Source: Pseudomonas sp. AB6
GTDB taxonomy: Bacteria > Pseudomonadota > Gammaproteobacteria > Pseudomonadales > Pseudomonadaceae
DNA: 64,000 nt
Assembly (NCBI RefSeq): GCF_034314105.1
Contig: NZ_JAVIWJ010000001.1
Location: 1,675,501 to 1,739,500, forward strand
Reading direction: 5' to 3'
Shown here in pieces: positions 8,266 through 18,405 of this stretch (its first letter is position 1; the number at the start of each line of letters is the position of its first letter). A program made the translations under genes and the position numbers. A model generated the notes under the pieces. That model did no database searches, was not told where the DNA came from, and worked only from the letters and a program-made list of their open reading frames with translations.

Positions 8266-8892
8266 ATGCACTCGGTTTTTATCATCGACGATCATCCTGT
8301 TATTCGCCTCGCGGTCCGGATGTTATTGGAAAACGAAAATTATGAAGTGGTAGGAGAAACGGATAACGGCGTTGATGCCATGCAAATGGTCCGCGAATGC
8401 CTGCCAGACCTGATCATCCTCGACATCAGTATCCCCAAGCTCGACGGACTGGAGGTATTGGCTCGCTTCAACGCAATGAACTTGCCGTCAAAAATTCTAG
8501 TTTTGACAGCGCAAACCCCCAATCTTTTTGCTATACGTTGCATGCAATCAGGCGCTGCCGGTTATGTATGCAAGCAGGAAGACTTGAGTGAGTTACTCAG
8601 CTCGGTAAGAGCCGTATTATCGGGCTACAATTACTTTCCGAGCCAAGCTCTGAGTCCTGTATCTCGGGCAGAAGGACCGCCTTCTGAAATAGAGTTATTC
8701 AAACTGGTCAACGACCGCGAACTCATGGTATTGCAGCTGTTCGCCCAAGGCAGAACCAATAAGGAGATTGCCAAAGGAATGTTTCTTAGCAATAAGACCG
8801 TCAGCACCTACAAAACTCGCCTGATGCAAAAACTCAGGGTAAAAACCCTGGTAGAACTTATCGAGCTGGCAAAACGCAACGCGCTAGTGTGA
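8266..8892 (+). CDS. rocA2: BvgA/RocA2-type LuxR-family response regulator
   Basis: This 208-residue NarL/FixJ-type regulator has a receiver domain (IIDDHPVIRLAV; phospho-acceptor Asp53 in LIILDISIP; Lys in VCKQ) and a LuxR helix-turn-helix C-terminus (LQLFAQGRTNKEIAKGM, then SNKTVSTYKTRLMQKL). The overlapping BvgS-like kinase gene and the flanking dgt and yggL-dacB genes match the PA3045 (rocA2) position in P. aeruginosa. There RocA2 affects fimbrial and efflux genes. I chose the ATG at 8266 because upstream TTG/GTG codons lack a receiver-like extension. Confidence 0.88.
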   Translation: MHSVFIIDDHPVIRLAVRMLLENENYEVVGETDNGVDAMQMVRECLPDLIILDISIPKLDGLEVLARFNAMNLPSKILVLTAQTPNLFAIRCMQSGAAGYVCKQEDLSELLSSVRAVLSGYNYFPSQALSPVSRAEGPPSEIELFKLVNDRELMVLQLFAQGRTNKEIAKGMFLSNKTVSTYKTRLMQKLRVKTLVELIELAKRNALV

Positions 8893-11800
8893 GAGACCGG
8901 ATGTCGAAGCACTTAATGGACTATATGAAGCTTTTCGGTTGCATGTGCTTGAGTGTCAGCGCGCAGGCAGCCAATCCTGTGCCTCAGAATTACGGGCTGT
9001 TAAGCCGCTCTAGCCCAAGCCATATGGATACCCGGCTCGACAGGGCGCAATGGCAATGGCTGCAAAACAAACGAGAGCTGAGGCTAGGGACCTCAGCTCC
9101 CGACTATCCGCCGTTCGACATGACACTCACTGGTCACGATTACGAAGGGTTTACGGCTGATTACGCTGGCATTCTTGCTCACGCACTGGATATGCAGATT
9201 AAGGTTTTGCGCTTTGAATCCAGAGAGGCGGCAATTGAGGCTTTAACCGAAGGACAGATTGACCTGCTCGGAAGCGCAAATGGTTTTGAAGCGCAAGGCA
9301 AGCACCTCACGCTGTCCCTGCCCTACGCCGTTGACCAACCTGTATTGGTTACCCGCACGGGAGAAACTCGCCCCCTTTCTGAGGGGTTGGCAGGCATGCG
9401 GGTAAGCATGGTTTATCACTATCTGCCGCGCGAGGAAGTCAAAGCGCTCTACCCCAACGCGCTCTTGCAGATCTACCCATCGTTTCAAAGCGCGATCAAT
9501 GCAGTCGCTTTCAATCAGGCAGATGTTTTTCTGGGCGATACAATTTCAACCCATTACCTGATTAACAAGGGCTATCTGAACAACGTCCAGATGGCTAGTT
9601 TTGGTAAACATGAGGCGGACGGCTTCAGTTTTGCCATGCGCGACGACGATACCCAGTTATTGGATATCGTCAATAAAGTGCTCAAAGCGATTCCTATCGT
9701 CGAACGGGTAAGTATTTCAAAACGTTGGAATGCGGGCACCGATCTGCTCCTCACGGACCAAAAATTACAACTAACCCAGCGTGAAGAGCGCTGGATTGCA
9801 CAACATCCAGTGGCGCATGTCCTCATTAACGAGGCCTATGCGCCCCTCACATTTCTGGACGCCAGCGGTAATTTTCGAGGAATTACCGCTGACGTACTTG
9901 ATTTGATCAGACTCCGGACAGGGCTGAATTTCGAGGTCAAACGCGTTCCAAGCATGGCCGAAATGATGAAACAGGTCAGTGCAGGTCAAGCGGATATCAT
10001 TGGCACAATGATCCCCAGCGATGAGCGGGAAAGCCGATTCAGCTTCACTCGCCCGTATCTGGACACGTCATTCGTTCTGGTCACTCGCCAAGAGCCTGAT
10101 AGCCCAGTTCGCCTGGATCAGTTCGACGGCAAACGACTGGTTATTATTCAAGACAGTCCGACCTTACCCTTTATTCGGCGAGAACACCCTGGCATTCAGG
10201 TGGTGGAAACAGACAATCCTTTTCAGGCCTTGGACATGCTTGCTCAGCAGCAAGTCCAAGGCGCGGTTGTCTCGCTGCCCAGTGCTAACTATTTTTTGTC
10301 CTCACAATTGTTCGAGGATAAATTGCAGATGAGCGCCACGGTCGGTGACGACCAAGCCCGTATTTCGATGGCCACCGCACGTGATGCAACAGAACTCAGC
10401 TCGATTCTCGACAAGGCGCTCTCCAGCATTGCTCCTGAGGATTTGGCAATAATCAACAACCGATGGCGGGCTTATGTCCCTCCCAGTGGCGGTTATTGGC
10501 GTAATTACCATGAGCTGATTTATCAGATCGTGATCGGCACTGGGCTGTTATTGCTGGGCTCACTGGCGTGGAATGCCTACATGCGCCGCCAGATTAAAAA
10601 GCGCGAAGTGGCTGAGCGTGCATTAAATGATCAGTTTGAATTCATGCGTACGTTATTGAATGGCACGCCGCACCCTATTTATGTCCGTGACCGTGATGGG
10701 TTGCTGCAAACCTGTAACGACAGCTACCTGGCCGCATTTTCGGCTAAGCGTGAAGACGTTATAGGCAAGAATGTGATGGACGGCGGGTTGAGCAATGCAT
10801 TCGAGGCGCGGGAGTTCGCCGCTGATTATCATCGGGTAATGGCGGAAGGTACTTCGTTGATTCTTGATCGCGCATTGCAGATCGGCGACCAGCAACTCAC
10901 CATCTACCACTGGATTTTGCCTTTTCGCGATTCGCTCGGAGAAGTCCAGGGCGTCATCGGCGGCTGGATCGATATCAGCGAGCGCCGCCAATTGATGGAA
11001 GACCTGAGCTGGGCCAAGGATCAGGCGGACGCCGCCAGCCGAGCCAAAACGACCTTCCTGGCAACCATGAGCCATGAAATTCGCACGCCCATGAATGCGG
11101 TCATTGGCATGCTCGAACTTGCGCTAAAAAGGGCCGATCAAGGTCATCTGGACCGACCTGCCATTGAGGTGGCCTACACGTCTGCCCGCGATCTTTTGGA
11201 GTTGATTGGTGACATTCTAGATATCGCCCGGATTGAATCTGGCCGCCTGAGCCTCTGTCCTGAACGGGCGAATCTACGCGAGTTGGTGGAGTCGGTGGTA
11301 CGCGTATTTGACGGCCTCGCCCGACAAAAAAGCCTGAACCTGCTGCTCGACCTCGATAGCCGTATCAATGTCGACGTTCTGCTCGACCCATTACGGTTTA
11401 AGCAGATCCTTTCAAACTTGCTCAGTAATGCCATCAAGTTCACCGAGCAGGGCCAAGTCAAAATAAGCGTGATCGTAGAGGACCGTTCCGACGCTCATGT
11501 ATTGCATGTGCAATTGCTGATCCAGGACAGCGGAATTGGCATCACTGAAGAAGATCAACATCGATTGTTTCAACCCTTCGCTCAAGCTGATAATTCCGGG
11601 CACTTGGCCAGAAGCGGCGCGGGACTGGGGCTGGTTATCTGCCGCAGTCTGTGTGAAATGATGGGAGGACAGTTGAGTTTGAGCAGCCAGCCAGGTCAAG
11701 GCACATTGGTCCGGATTGCCTTGACGCTGACCACCCTGGAACCGCTCCATACTCCCGCGCAACGGCGAGATGAGATCGCTGAAATCAGCACGCCGCTGAA

Positions 11801-12551
11801 CATTCTAATTGTCGATGATCATCCAGCAAACCGACTATTGATGTGTCAACAACTAGGCTTTCTGGGGCACCTTTTTCAGTCGGCAGAACATGGCGCGGAT
11901 GGGCTACAAGTTTGGATTGATGGCCAGTTCGATCTGGTTCTGGCCGATTGCAACATGCCGGTTATGAATGGTTATGACCTGACCCGCGCCATCCGTACCC
12001 ATGAACAGCAGTTCGCGCTTGAGCCCTGTACCGTTCTCGGTTTTACCGCCAATGCTCAATCTGAGGAGCACCAACGCTGTCGGGATGCCGGAATGGATGG
12101 TTGTTTATTCAAACCCGTCAGCCTGAACGAACTCAATCAAGCACTGGCCAACGTAAAACCAGGTGGTCGTTCGAAGTCATCGGCACCGTCCATCAAAACC
12201 GGCACTGCGGCATTCAGTGTCGAGGGCATCCAGGCTTTGACGGGTGGCAAGCCGCACATGATCCGTCGTTTACTGGCGCAATTGCTCAGCAGCAGCCAAG
12301 AGGATCGCATGGAGTTGGCGGCGATTGGGAACACTGACAATCGTCAAAGCCTCAGTGAAATGGCCCATAAAATCAAAGGGGCAGCAATGATCATCCAGGC
12401 ACAAGAGGTGATTGAACACTGCGAAAAGTTAGAGGACGCCTGTGCTCAAGGGGCGTCAGAGGCAATCATCGAAGGGCATCGAAACGCGATTAACGCCGCA
12501 ATGAAAGAACTGGAACACGACCTTTACCTGCAACAGATAGACGCTTATTAA
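8889..12551 (+). CDS. rocS2: BvgS/RocS2-type unorthodox hybrid sensor kinase
   Basis: The 1220-residue protein has, in order: a signal/anchor segment (about 10-27), two periplasmic substrate-binding-like domains (about 55-280 and 290-530), one membrane helix (about 545-562), a PAS domain (about 580-700), HisKA with His729 in MSHEIRTPMN, an ATPase domain (DSGIGITEED; GAGLGLVICRS), a receiver with Asp1020 in LVLADCNMP, and an Hpt domain with His1160 in MAHKIKGAA. A full phosphorelay is thus intact. The start codon GTG overlaps the regulator stop (GTGA), so the pair is translationally coupled. It is syntenic with PA3044 (rocS2). The ligand is unknown. Confidence 0.9.
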   Translation: MRDRMSKHLMDYMKLFGCMCLSVSAQAANPVPQNYGLLSRSSPSHMDTRLDRAQWQWLQNKRELRLGTSAPDYPPFDMTLTGHDYEGFTADYAGILAHALDMQIKVLRFESREAAIEALTEGQIDLLGSANGFEAQGKHLTLSLPYAVDQPVLVTRTGETRPLSEGLAGMRVSMVYHYLPREEVKALYPNALLQIYPSFQSAINAVAFNQADVFLGDTISTHYLINKGYLNNVQMASFGKHEADGFSFAMRDDDTQLLDIVNKVLKAIPIVERVSISKRWNAGTDLLLTDQKLQLTQREERWIAQHPVAHVLINEAYAPLTFLDASGNFRGITADVLDLIRLRTGLNFEVKRVPSMAEMMKQVSAGQADIIGTMIPSDERESRFSFTRPYLDTSFVLVTRQEPDSPVRLDQFDGKRLVIIQDSPTLPFIRREHPGIQVVETDNPFQALDMLAQQQVQGAVVSLPSANYFLSSQLFEDKLQMSATVGDDQARISMATARDATELSSILDKALSSIAPEDLAIINNRWRAYVPPSGGYWRNYHELIYQIVIGTGLLLLGSLAWNAYMRRQIKKREVAERALNDQFEFMRTLLNGTPHPIYVRDRDGLLQTCNDSYLAAFSAKREDVIGKNVMDGGLSNAFEAREFAADYHRVMAEGTSLILDRALQIGDQQLTIYHWILPFRDSLGEVQGVIGGWIDISERRQLMEDLSWAKDQADAASRAKTTFLATMSHEIRTPMNAVIGMLELALKRADQGHLDRPAIEVAYTSARDLLELIGDILDIARIESGRLSLCPERANLRELVESVVRVFDGLARQKSLNLLLDLDSRINVDVLLDPLRFKQILSNLLSNAIKFTEQGQVKISVIVEDRSDAHVLHVQLLIQDSGIGITEEDQHRLFQPFAQADNSGHLARSGAGLGLVICRSLCEMMGGQLSLSSQPGQGTLVRIALTLTTLEPLHTPAQRRDEIAEISTPLNILIVDDHPANRLLMCQQLGFLGHLFQSAEHGADGLQVWIDGQFDLVLADCNMPVMNGYDLTRAIRTHEQQFALEPCTVLGFTANAQSEEHQRCRDAGMDGCLFKPVSLNELNQALANVKPGGRSKSSAPSIKTGTAAFSVEGIQALTGGKPHMIRRLLAQLLSSSQEDRMELAAIGNTDNRQSLSEMAHKIKGAAMIIQAQEVIEHCEKLEDACAQGASEAIIEGHRNAINAAMKELEHDLYLQQIDAY

Positions 12552-12573
12552 GCCCCAACAAAAGGAATTGAAC

Positions 12574-13047
12574 ATGACCACCCAATGGATCGAGATGAAT
12601 GCCGAGCAATTTCGTGGCTATGCGGCGCACTCCAGCGCCGGGTATGCCAACGATATTCAACTGACCTACAAGCAACCGCCCGACCTGACTCCATTGCAAC
12701 AAAGCTGCTTGATGGACACGTTGCTTCCACAGGGGGTCAACACGCCGAATCACTACTTGTTTACGTTGCACTCCACTGAAGGCGAAGCCATTGGCGTGCT
12801 CTGGTTCGGCACCCACATGGAATACGGTGCCAAGACATTGTTTATTTATGACTTGGAAATCTACCCAAGAGCGCAGCGTCGCGGCCACGCGACTGAAGTG
12901 ATGAGCATGCTTGAGTGTTGGGCTCGCACCAACGATGTCGATTGTCTGGAGCTCAATGTCTTCGCCCACAATAAGGCGGCCCAGGCGCTTTATCATTCTT
13001 GTGGACTGATTCCGTATGAGATAACCATGGGCAAGCAGTTGGATTAA
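12574..13047 (+). CDS. GNAT-family N-acetyltransferase
   Basis: This 157-residue protein shows the GNAT core: LFIYDLEIYPRAQRRGHATEVM holds the beta4 strand and acetyl-CoA pyrophosphate loop (RRGHAT), and LELNVFAHNKAAQALYHSCGL is the beta5/alpha4 C-terminal motif. The substrate is unknown. The ATG at 12574 is preceded by AAAGGA seven bases upstream, which rules out the in-frame TTG six bases earlier. It follows the sensor kinase by 22 bases and may be co-transcribed. Confidence 0.85.
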   Translation: MTTQWIEMNAEQFRGYAAHSSAGYANDIQLTYKQPPDLTPLQQSCLMDTLLPQGVNTPNHYLFTLHSTEGEAIGVLWFGTHMEYGAKTLFIYDLEIYPRAQRRGHATEVMSMLECWARTNDVDCLELNVFAHNKAAQALYHSCGLIPYEITMGKQLD

Positions 13048-13143
13048 TCAGAAAAATCATCATTTAGCCACTATTCGGGCGATGTCCGTGACACTTGGCT
13101 ATGCTGAAAAATTATGCAGCGCACGACTAAGGAGAGAATTGCG

Positions 13144-16104
13144 ATGCCTCGGAACCTCCTGCCTGACCAACGCCGGCTCCCCCTGCATATTCATATCAGC
13201 CTCATGTTTACCGTGTTGCTACTGTTTACCGGTGTCGTATTGGGCATCTTCAATTACCGGCAGACTTCGCAGATCATTCTTTCCAGCAGTGAGACTCTGT
13301 TCAGCGCTATCGCCCAAGATGTGGAAGCCGATATCAATCGCACTTATCAACCGATCCGCCAACTGCTCAGCTTGTTGGCGGCCTACGATTTAAACTACGC
13401 CACCACGCTGGAACAAAGGCTGGCATTGCTCAAGCCCTTTACACAGGCATTGCAGGACGATCCCAATCTGGCTTCGTTGTACCTCGGCTATAACAATGGC
13501 GACTTCTTCATGGTCCGACCTTTGCGAACTGACACCGCTAAACAGTCCGTCCAGTCACCGGCGAACGCTTCATACCAGGTTTGGAGTATCGAACACATCA
13601 CCGGCAACCCCTTGCCACGGTCGCAATCGCTGTTTTTCGACGCTGCACTGCACTTGATCAACAAGCACGAAAACCCTAAGGAACGCTTCGACCCGCGTGA
13701 CCGGGAGTGGTTTAAGCGAGCCCGCGAAGGCACTGATCAGATCACCACCGAACCCTATGTCTTTTTTTCAAGTCACGTGCTGGGCACTACGTTGGCCCGT
13801 CGTAGCGGCACAGATAGTGTTATCGCAGCAGACCTGTCGCTTGATGCGCTGTCTGCAACGTTGGCCAAGCATAAGGCCACCGCCAGTACCGAGGTGGTGG
13901 TGTTCGACAATGATGGCAATGCTGTGGCTTACCCTGACAGTTCGAAGTTGATTATCGAAAGCGGTACGGCCCACCTTGCCAAAGCCAAAGACCTAAGCCC
14001 GGCGCTTAACCGGTTATTTCAATTGGGTGTCGATTACTCCAAACGCCTGACAGCAGGCAATCGCGAATGGATAGTCGCCCATAGTCCACTAAGTGAGGGA
14101 GGTTCATCCGGGTTGCAAATGGCGATGTTAGTGCCCGCAGATGAGCTGCTGGCTGACGCCATCCGGCTGCGATGGCAAGGGGCGCTGGTAGCATTGACCA
14201 CCCTCCTGGTGTGTTTGCCGCTCGGCTGGGTGATTTCACGCATCATGGTCAAACCGTTACGAGAACTGGTAAGCGAAGCCGATGCGATTCGCGGCTTCGA
14301 TTTTACTCATCCGGCCAGTCATCGATCGTTAGTGCTGGAAGTCGACCAACTGTCTTTGTCTATGGCGCGGATGAAGGCAACGCTGGTCAGTTTTCTACGA
14401 ATCACCGCCAGCCTGTCTGCCGAAACTCATTTCGATACGTTGCTGCAAAAGCTTCTCTGCGAGACCGTGACGATCAATCAAGCCCAAGCGGGTTTGATTT
14501 ACTTGGTCAATAGCGAAAGCGGATACCTGGAGCCTAGCGGCCTCATCGTGCTCGGCGTTCAAAACGAACCGCAGCGCTACGGCATAGGCGCCCATGATTT
14601 AAACAATCGTCAACTGCCAGGCTGGCTGCAACAGCTAATTACAGGCAAAAGCAGCACCGTAGTCGCATTGGGTTTCGAGCAAGCCGATGATCTGCAAGGT
14701 TTGATGCAGGCCATCGAGGCGCCTAGAGTTCATCTACTGGCTATTCACCTGAGCAATCAGCATGGAGAAACTATCGGTGTTCTAAATCTGATCCATACAG
14801 ATACCGGAACCCGCTCGGATCTGGAGAAAATCAGCCCAGAGCGGGTTGCATTCACCGAGGCGGTCTCCGGGGCGGCGGCAATATGTATCGAAAGCCAACG
14901 CCTTCAGGCGCGCCAAAAACTGCTGCTGGATTCGTTCATCCAGCTAATTGCCGGTGCCATCGACGCTAAAAGCCCATACACCGGCGGCCATTGCCAGCGC
15001 GTTCCGGTATTGACGCTCATGTTGGCACGCGCCGCCGCTGCGAGCCAACAACCGGCATTTCTCGACTTTCACCCCACCGAAGACGAATGGGAAACCTTGC
15101 ATATCGCCGCGTGGCTGCATGATTGCGGCAAAGTCACCACGCCCGAATATGTGGTCGACAAAGCCACCAAGCTTGAAACCTTACACAACCGCATTCATGA
15201 AATTCGCACTCGCTTCGAGGTGCTGAAACGCGACGCCTGGATCACCTATTGGCAAGGACTGGCAATGGGTGGTGACTCGCTTGAGCTGGCAACTACCCGG
15301 GACGTCGAACTGACCGAACTCGATGACGACTTCAGTTTTGTCGCTTGCAGTAATCTTGGGGCAGAGGCCATGGACGATTCGGATTTACATCGCTTGCAGC
15401 AAATTGCAGCCCGCAGCTGGATGCGTACGCTGGACGACAGAATCGGCGTTTCCTGGGAGGAGAACAACCGCCAGTCCCGTCAGCCTGTTACGGCGCTACC
15501 TGCAAGAGAGACCTTGCTGGCAGACCGGCCTGAGCACCTTATCGAACGGGCTGAGGCCGAAGATATACCCGCTGACAACCCCTGGGGTTTTAAACTGGAT
15601 GTACCTAGGTACAAATTCAATCACGGCGAACTGTATAACCTGAGCATTCGTCGTGGCACGTTAACCCATGAGGAGCGCTACATCATTAACCATCACATGG
15701 TGCAAACCATACTGATGCTAAGTCGTCTACCGTTCCCTGCACACCTCAAAGGCGTTGCAGAAATCGCCGGCGGCCACCATGAAAAAATGGACGGCACAGG
15801 TTATCCCAAACGCTTGAAGCGCGCCGAAATGAGCATCGCCGCACGAATGATGGCCATCGCTGACATCTTTGAAGCGCTAACCGCCGCCGACCGGCCTTAC
15901 AAAAAAGGTAAAAGCCTGAGTGAGGCGCTATCGATCATGGCTCAGATGTGTGTCGACGAGCACATTGATCCGCCACTGTTCGAGCTCTTCATTCAAGCGG
16001 ATATTTTTCAGCGCTATGCGGAAAGCTTTTTACAGCCACAGCAAATCGATGCCGTCGATAAAACGAGTCTATTGAAAAAAGCGGGTGTGGAATCAAGGAA
16101 TTAA
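13144..16104 (+). CDS. Membrane Cache-HAMP-GAF-HD-GYP protein
   Basis: The 986-residue protein has a membrane helix at about 14-38, a periplasmic double-Cache region, a second helix at about 346-368, a HAMP-like segment, a GAF-like domain (about 430-590) and a C-terminal HD domain. The HD (WLHDCGK, about 658) and HHEKMDGTGYP (about 877) motifs are intact, so c-di-GMP hydrolysis is predicted. About 220 residues separate these motifs, against roughly 60 in canonical HD-GYP domains, so an insertion of around 150 residues interrupts the catalytic domain. The start at 13144 follows AAGGAGA. The gene adds a second c-di-GMP enzyme to this region. Confidence 0.88.
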   Translation: MPRNLLPDQRRLPLHIHISLMFTVLLLFTGVVLGIFNYRQTSQIILSSSETLFSAIAQDVEADINRTYQPIRQLLSLLAAYDLNYATTLEQRLALLKPFTQALQDDPNLASLYLGYNNGDFFMVRPLRTDTAKQSVQSPANASYQVWSIEHITGNPLPRSQSLFFDAALHLINKHENPKERFDPRDREWFKRAREGTDQITTEPYVFFSSHVLGTTLARRSGTDSVIAADLSLDALSATLAKHKATASTEVVVFDNDGNAVAYPDSSKLIIESGTAHLAKAKDLSPALNRLFQLGVDYSKRLTAGNREWIVAHSPLSEGGSSGLQMAMLVPADELLADAIRLRWQGALVALTTLLVCLPLGWVISRIMVKPLRELVSEADAIRGFDFTHPASHRSLVLEVDQLSLSMARMKATLVSFLRITASLSAETHFDTLLQKLLCETVTINQAQAGLIYLVNSESGYLEPSGLIVLGVQNEPQRYGIGAHDLNNRQLPGWLQQLITGKSSTVVALGFEQADDLQGLMQAIEAPRVHLLAIHLSNQHGETIGVLNLIHTDTGTRSDLEKISPERVAFTEAVSGAAAICIESQRLQARQKLLLDSFIQLIAGAIDAKSPYTGGHCQRVPVLTLMLARAAAASQQPAFLDFHPTEDEWETLHIAAWLHDCGKVTTPEYVVDKATKLETLHNRIHEIRTRFEVLKRDAWITYWQGLAMGGDSLELATTRDVELTELDDDFSFVACSNLGAEAMDDSDLHRLQQIAARSWMRTLDDRIGVSWEENNRQSRQPVTALPARETLLADRPEHLIERAEAEDIPADNPWGFKLDVPRYKFNHGELYNLSIRRGTLTHEERYIINHHMVQTILMLSRLPFPAHLKGVAEIAGGHHEKMDGTGYPKRLKRAEMSIAARMMAIADIFEALTAADRPYKKGKSLSEALSIMAQMCVDEHIDPPLFELFIQADIFQRYAESFLQPQQIDAVDKTSLLKKAGVESRN

Positions 16105-16140
16105 ACAGGAAGATCGCGAAGGCATTGCGCTCTTCGGAAT

Positions 16141-16163
16141 AAAGCAGGCATTGAGCCTGCTTT
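16141..16163. terminator. Terminator hairpin between convergent genes
   Basis: Arms AAAGCAGGC and GCCTGCTTT surround an ATTGA loop, between the HD-GYP gene and the convergent yggL. The short T/A tracts on both sides suit a bidirectional terminator. Confidence 0.75.
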
Positions 16164-16178
16164 ATGTATCAGCGTTGA

Positions 16179-16523
16179 TCAGGCAACCGGATTGATCGCC
16201 TTTTCCGGGTACCAAACGTCGATCAACGGGCTGACTGTCACTTCTGTCAGTTCGCTACGGGCTTTGAGCCACCCTTCGACTATTGCACGCTGCTCTGCGT
16301 TAACAGAGCCACGTTTCTTCAGGCACACCAGACCAAAGTCTTCACCGCCAACGTAGTTCAGATCGTTGGCATCCATGGCTTCCGTCAGGAATGCGTCGAG
16401 GAAGGCATCAATAGCCTCATCATCCAGGTCTTGTTTGAAGTCCAGGTTGAGTTCAAAACCAACCTCTTGGAATTCATCAACGCAGAGTTTTTTGCGCAGA
16501 CGCTGGGAACGGTTAGTGGCCAT
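16179..16523 (-). CDS. yggL: YggL-family 50S ribosome-binding protein
   Basis: This 114-residue protein has the YggL (DUF469) signature: a basic N-terminus RSQRLRKKLCVDEFQEVGF, an acidic middle and YVGGEDFGLVC. In E. coli YggL binds the 50S subunit during assembly. The start at 16523 is preceded by GAGGA; the upstream in-frame ATG at 16556 would add 11 residues not typical of the family. Confidence 0.9.
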   Translation of the reverse strand: MATNRSQRLRKKLCVDEFQEVGFELNLDFKQDLDDEAIDAFLDAFLTEAMDANDLNYVGGEDFGLVCLKKRGSVNAEQRAIVEGWLKARSELTEVTVSPLIDVWYPEKAINPVA

Positions 16524-16867
16524 GGAACAATCCTCATAAGTAATAACGGGCGGCACTCTACCAGCTTGGACGACTAAATGCCCGCCTCAGTGCTGGATGT
16601 TCATCCGGGAGGTCGCTCAAGGCCAAAAAAATAGCGAATTATCGAAGAAAAATTGCCGAATGGACGGTGTTTCATCGGCACAACTCACCCCAGGCTGGGG
16701 CATAATACCGCCCATTCCGGCGCCGAGGTGGTCCATTCTGCTGACACATCGACCGTCAATGGAGCAGCATTTTGAATCGCCGTCTTTACGTCGACACATC
16801 ACTATCAACGAGGGAATCCATCCATGCCCTCTTCATTTCCCTTCTCAGCAGTAGGGCTTTATTTCCA
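16524..16867. other. 344-bp divergent promoter region
   Basis: This region lies between the yggL start (leftward) and the dacB start (rightward) and must hold both promoters. No consensus is convincing by eye and no other gene is seen. The longer dacB frame starting at 16772 lacks a ribosome binding site and precedes the signal peptide. Confidence 0.4.
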
Positions 16868-18337
16868 ATGATCAAATCTTTTCGCCCCTTGTTATTAGTC
16901 AGTCTTTTATTTCCCTTGGCCATGCCCGCCGCCGCCGCCCCGATCAGCACCTCGCTCCCGCCCAAAGTTCAACAGGCCCTGCAGGCCGCCAAACTTCGAA
17001 ACGACGCACTTTCCTTAGTCACTTTGCCGCTCAGCGGACCGGGCATTGCTACAGTTTACAACGCTGATGTTTCGGTCAACCCGGCGTCGACCATGAAGCT
17101 GGTGACGACCTATGCCGCACTGGAATTACTTGGCCCGAACCACCAGTGGAGGACTGAGTTTTTTACTGACGGCACCGTAAGTAACGGCGTCCTGCACGGT
17201 AACCTCTACCTTAAAGGCGGCGGTGATCCTAAATTAAATATGGAAAAGCTCTGGCTGCTGCTGCGCGACTTACGCGCTAACGGTGTGCTGCAGGTCACGG
17301 GGGATTTGGTGCTGGATCGCAGTTATTTCATACGGCCGCTGTTGCCCGTGTTCAACGATGACGGCAATGACGAAAACCAACCATTCCTGGTCAAGCCCGA
17401 CGCGCTGATGGTCAATCTCAAAGCGCTACGCTTTATTGCACATAACGACGCGGGCAAAGTGATGGTGTCCGTAGAGCCTCCAATTGCCAGCATCCATCTC
17501 GACAACCAGGTCAAGGCGCTGGCGTCTGACACTTGCACTGGCGACGTCCGTTACACCCCGACCCCTCGGGTCGATGGCAGCATCGACGTGATTATCAGTG
17601 GCCAACTTGGGCAGGGCTGTAGCTCTCAGACCTACCTGTCATTGCTGGACCACCCGACCTATACCGCCGGTGCGGTGCGTGCCATTTGGCAAGAGTTGGG
17701 CGGCAGTATTCTGGGCAGGGACCGCGAAGAAGTAGTGCCCAGTAACGCTCGATTGCTGGCCAAGGCCTATTCGCCGGATTTGGCTGAGATTATCCGTGAC
17801 ATCAATAAATTCAGTAACAACACCATGGCTCAGCAATTGTTTCTGAGCCTGGGGGCGAAATTTCGCAACGAAGCCGATGGGGACGACGCCAAGGCTGCGC
17901 AACGTGTGATTCGTCAGTGGCTGGCCAAGAAAGGCATCATCGCATCGCACTTGGTCATGGAAAATGGTTCAGGCCTTTCCCGCTCCGAACGCGTCAGCGC
18001 GAGAGAAATGGCGCAGATGCTCCAATCAGCGTGGCAGAGCCCATATGCCGCCGAATACATCAGCTCCCTGCCGCTGGCCGGGGTTGATGGCACCATGCGC
18101 AAACGTCTGAAAACTACGCAAATGCGTGGTGAGGCACATATCAAAACCGGCACCCTGAACAATGTGCGGGCCATTGCAGGCTTCAGCCGTGACAGTAATG
18201 GCAATACTTGGGCGGTGGTGGCAATTCTCAATGGATCGCAAGTCGGAGGTACGGCGTCCGTTTTAGACACCGTACTGCTTGATCTGTATCGCCAACCGAA
18301 ATTGGCCAATACCTCGATCTCACTGCAACGGCCTTGA
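16868..18337 (+). CDS. dacB: D-alanyl-D-alanine carboxypeptidase/endopeptidase (PBP4)
   Basis: This 489-residue peptidase S13 enzyme trims or cleaves peptidoglycan peptides in the periplasm. A signal peptide is clear (SFRPLLLVSLLFPLAMP, cleavage near AAAA). The three active-site motifs are STMK (about 73-76), SNN (about 316) and KTG (about 425). The start at 16868 puts the signal peptide at the N-terminus. In P. aeruginosa PBP4 loss derepresses the AmpC beta-lactamase. Confidence 0.94.
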   Translation: MIKSFRPLLLVSLLFPLAMPAAAAPISTSLPPKVQQALQAAKLRNDALSLVTLPLSGPGIATVYNADVSVNPASTMKLVTTYAALELLGPNHQWRTEFFTDGTVSNGVLHGNLYLKGGGDPKLNMEKLWLLLRDLRANGVLQVTGDLVLDRSYFIRPLLPVFNDDGNDENQPFLVKPDALMVNLKALRFIAHNDAGKVMVSVEPPIASIHLDNQVKALASDTCTGDVRYTPTPRVDGSIDVIISGQLGQGCSSQTYLSLLDHPTYTAGAVRAIWQELGGSILGRDREEVVPSNARLLAKAYSPDLAEIIRDINKFSNNTMAQQLFLSLGAKFRNEADGDDAKAAQRVIRQWLAKKGIIASHLVMENGSGLSRSERVSAREMAQMLQSAWQSPYAAEYISSLPLAGVDGTMRKRLKTTQMRGEAHIKTGTLNNVRAIAGFSRDSNGNTWAVVAILNGSQVGGTASVLDTVLLDLYRQPKLANTSISLQRP

Positions 18338-18405
18338 TGGTCCGCTAAGCCGCCGGGCCGCGCCAACACCTGACCCATTCAGCCAGATGATGGGGCGACG
18401 ATTAC

